From the NCBI GenBank assembly GCA_029259945.1, contig JAJDEF010000022.1, forward strand, positions 124,001 to 188,000: 64,000 nucleotides of DNA, written 5' to 3'. Under the pieces are notes generated by a model. The model searched no databases. It saw only the letters and a list, made by a program, of their open reading frames with translations, and was not told where the DNA came from. Source of the DNA: Planctomycetota bacterium. GTDB lineage: Bacteria > Planctomycetota > Planctomycetia > Pirellulales > Lacipirellulaceae. Shown piece by piece: positions 62,560-64,000 of the stretch. Numbering within the stretch: the stretch's first letter is position 1; each line of letters starts with the position of its first letter. The position numbers and the translations under genes are program-made.

Positions 62560-64000
62560 ATGGCAAAGAGCAATACCGTTTGGGGAATTGATATCGGCCA
62601 ATGCGCGCTCAAGGCGCTGGAGTGCCGTCCCCACGAAAAAGACTCCGACCGTATGGTTGTCGAGTCGTTTGACTACATTGAGTATCCCAAAATACTCTCG
62701 CAACCAGAAGCTGAGCCCGAAGAGCTCGTCCGAGAAGCTCTCGAACTCTTTCTGTCTCGCAACGACCTAACCGGATCGACGGTCGCGATTTCTGTGGCGG
62801 GGCAAAGTGGTTTGGCGCGTTTCATTAAGCTCCCGCCAGTAGAATCAAAAAAGATCCCCGATATCGTTAAATACGAAGCTCGCCAGCAAATTCCGTTTTC
62901 ACTAGAAGACGTTGTCTGGGACTATCAACAGCTTACCGGGGGGAGCGAGGAAGATGAGTTCGCGCTGGAGCCCGAAGTCGGTCTCTTTGCGATGAAGCGA
63001 GACCAGGTAGCCAGGGCTCTTCAGCCCTTAGAAGCCGCTGGCATCGAAGTCGATATTATCCAGCTAACTCCTCTGGCCGTTTACAACTACGTCTGCTTCG
63101 ATCGATTAGACGATTTAAAATCTCGTTCTTACGACCCCCAAGACCCACCCGAATCGACGGTCGTCATTTCGTTAGGAACAGACACCACCGATCTTGTTGT
63201 CACCAATGGCTATCGGGTCTGGCAGCGAAACATCCCTATCGGTGGCAACCACTTTACGCGCGCGCTAAGCAAAGAGCTGAAGCTTACCTTTATCAAAGCG
63301 GAACATCTCAAACGAAATGCGACGCAAGCGGACGATCCCAAAGCGGTTTTCCAGGCCATGCGGCCTATTTTCAGCGACCTCTTGGCCGAAATTCAGCGTT
63401 CGTTGGGCTATTTCACCAGCATCGAGAAAACCGCAAAAATTGGCGATGCCATTGCTCTCGGAAACGCGATGAAATTGCCCGGTTTACAGCGATATCTCAC
63501 GCAAAACTTAGAGCAGGAAGTTAAGCCGATCGAGCAGTTCGATCGGTTGTCCGCAGGCAGTTCCTCGGGAAGTACGCCGTTCAAAGAAAATATATTGAGT
63601 TTTGCCGTTGCCTATGGCCTGTGTATACAAGGCATGAAAAAGGGCGAGTTGCGAACGAACCTACTTCCAGAAGAAATCGTTCGTTCGCGTCTTGTGCGTG
63701 CCAAAAAACCCTGGGCGGTCGCAGGCATTGCCGCTTTGATGTTGGGGATGACGTTCAATTATTTCTCTCACGTTTCTGCCTGGAGCGAAACCTCTACTCC
63801 TGAAATGACTAAGGCAGAAAAGTCTGCAGACTCGGCCAAAAGAAAATCCGATGGATTAAAAAGTACGAGCTCTGATATTCACTCCGAGTTTGAAATGCTG
63901 AAAGCCACGGGTGAGAGCCTAGTAAGCAATGTTGAAGGGCGTATGCGTTGGCTAGAGTTAATCAAAGCCGTCGGGTCCGCAGTGCCCATTGACCCTCGTC
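62560..64000 (+). CDS. pilM: Type IV pilus assembly protein PilM fused to a PilN-like domain (3' end cut off)
   Basis: At least 480 residues. Residues 1-365 form an actin-like PilM ATPase (VWGIDIGQCALKAL, then VVISLGTDTTDLVV, then DAIALGNAMKLPGL). From 365 the chain resembles the start of PilN: RTNLLPEEIVRSRLVR, then one membrane helix (WAVAGIAALMLGMTFNYF, about 385-402), then a coiled stretch. PilM normally binds the short cytoplasmic tail of PilN to form the inner-membrane alignment complex; here the two appear joined. AGAGGA precedes the ATG. The remainder lies beyond the window. Confidence 0.85.
   Translation, partial: MAKSNTVWGIDIGQCALKALECRPHEKDSDRMVVESFDYIEYPKILSQPEAEPEELVREALELFLSRNDLTGSTVAISVAGQSGLARFIKLPPVESKKIPDIVKYEARQQIPFSLEDVVWDYQQLTGGSEEDEFALEPEVGLFAMKRDQVARALQPLEAAGIEVDIIQLTPLAVYNYVCFDRLDDLKSRSYDPQDPPESTVVISLGTDTTDLVVTNGYRVWQRNIPIGGNHFTRALSKELKLTFIKAEHLKRNATQADDPKAVFQAMRPIFSDLLAEIQRSLGYFTSIEKTAKIGDAIALGNAMKLPGLQRYLTQNLEQEVKPIEQFDRLSAGSSSGSTPFKENILSFAVAYGLCIQGMKKGELRTNLLPEEIVRSRLVRAKKPWAVAGIAALMLGMTFNYFSHVSAWSETSTPEMTKAEKSADSAKRKSDGLKSTSSDIHSEFEMLKATGESLVSNVEGRMRWLELIKAVGSAVPIDPR

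Overview
The window looks like part of a Planctomycetota chromosome, most likely from the Pirellulales or a close relative. It encodes a Gram-negative flagellum (P- and L-ring proteins FlgI and FlgH) and a KDO pathway gene (kdsB). It also shows features I associate with planctomycetes: very large repeat-filled flagellin, FlgL and FliD, a secreted cysteine-rich repeat protein, a PEP-CTERM-type protein, a GxxExxY protein and a fused PilM/PilN. The taxonomic call is an inference from gene content. No rRNA or tRNA gene was seen.

Layout. 1-3060: the edge-truncated start of a coiled-coil protein, thioredoxin and a thiol-redox protein. 3114-5282: a two-gene restriction-modification cassette in visibly more AT-rich DNA. 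5288-8604: three metabolic genes on the minus strand (carboxylate-amine ligase, M20 amidohydrolase, MqnD-like protein). 8745-26997: one long minus-strand flagellar cluster, in transcription order flgF-flgG-flgA-flgH-flgI-flgJ(N)-flgN-flgK-flgL-fliW-csrA-fliC-fliD-fliS. It builds the distal rod, rings, hook-filament junction, filament and cap, with the CsrA/FliW switch lying between flgL and the flagellin gene. 27235-31371: hemC and serS (overlapping), a GxxExxY cassette and an M20 dipeptidase. 31530-36303: mtaB, glmM, apbE and a DedA membrane protein. 36522-38579: a small signalling operon (response regulator, CheC-type phosphatase, histidine kinase). 38580-40053: a repeat-rich spacer and the cysteine-rich protein. 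40353-52131: a divergent PGK homologue, a LolA/TlpA lipoprotein, a LarA-like protein, YgfZ, an HD-GYP protein, a degenerate site-2 protease, a Nudix hydrolase, an SDR homologue and a PEP-CTERM protein. 52261-64000: kdsB, glmS, a coiled-coil lipoprotein, a probable frameshifted gene, a sigma-70 factor, rpsA, cmk and the start of pilM.

Several dispersed repeat families fill the spacers. The most striking is a family with complementary ACCACAGAG...CTCTGTGGT ends. One copy carries the GxxExxY gene, two gene-free copies bracket glmS, and a fourth lies near trxA. Other repeats are a short CCGGCCATCCTGGCCGG palindrome (three copies, one supplying the mtaB stop codon), an AGCCCAGGGT/ACCCTGGGT family, and a 30-bp inverted repeat near 39000.

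Points most worth a second look: two genes (cheC-like and PEP-CTERM) whose only sensible start appears to be ATA exactly 7 nt after a strong Shine-Dalgarno; an A7 run that joins two reading frames; the 3x3 cysteine repeat protein; and four enzyme homologues that have lost catalytic residues (PGK, site-2 protease, SDR, LarA-like).
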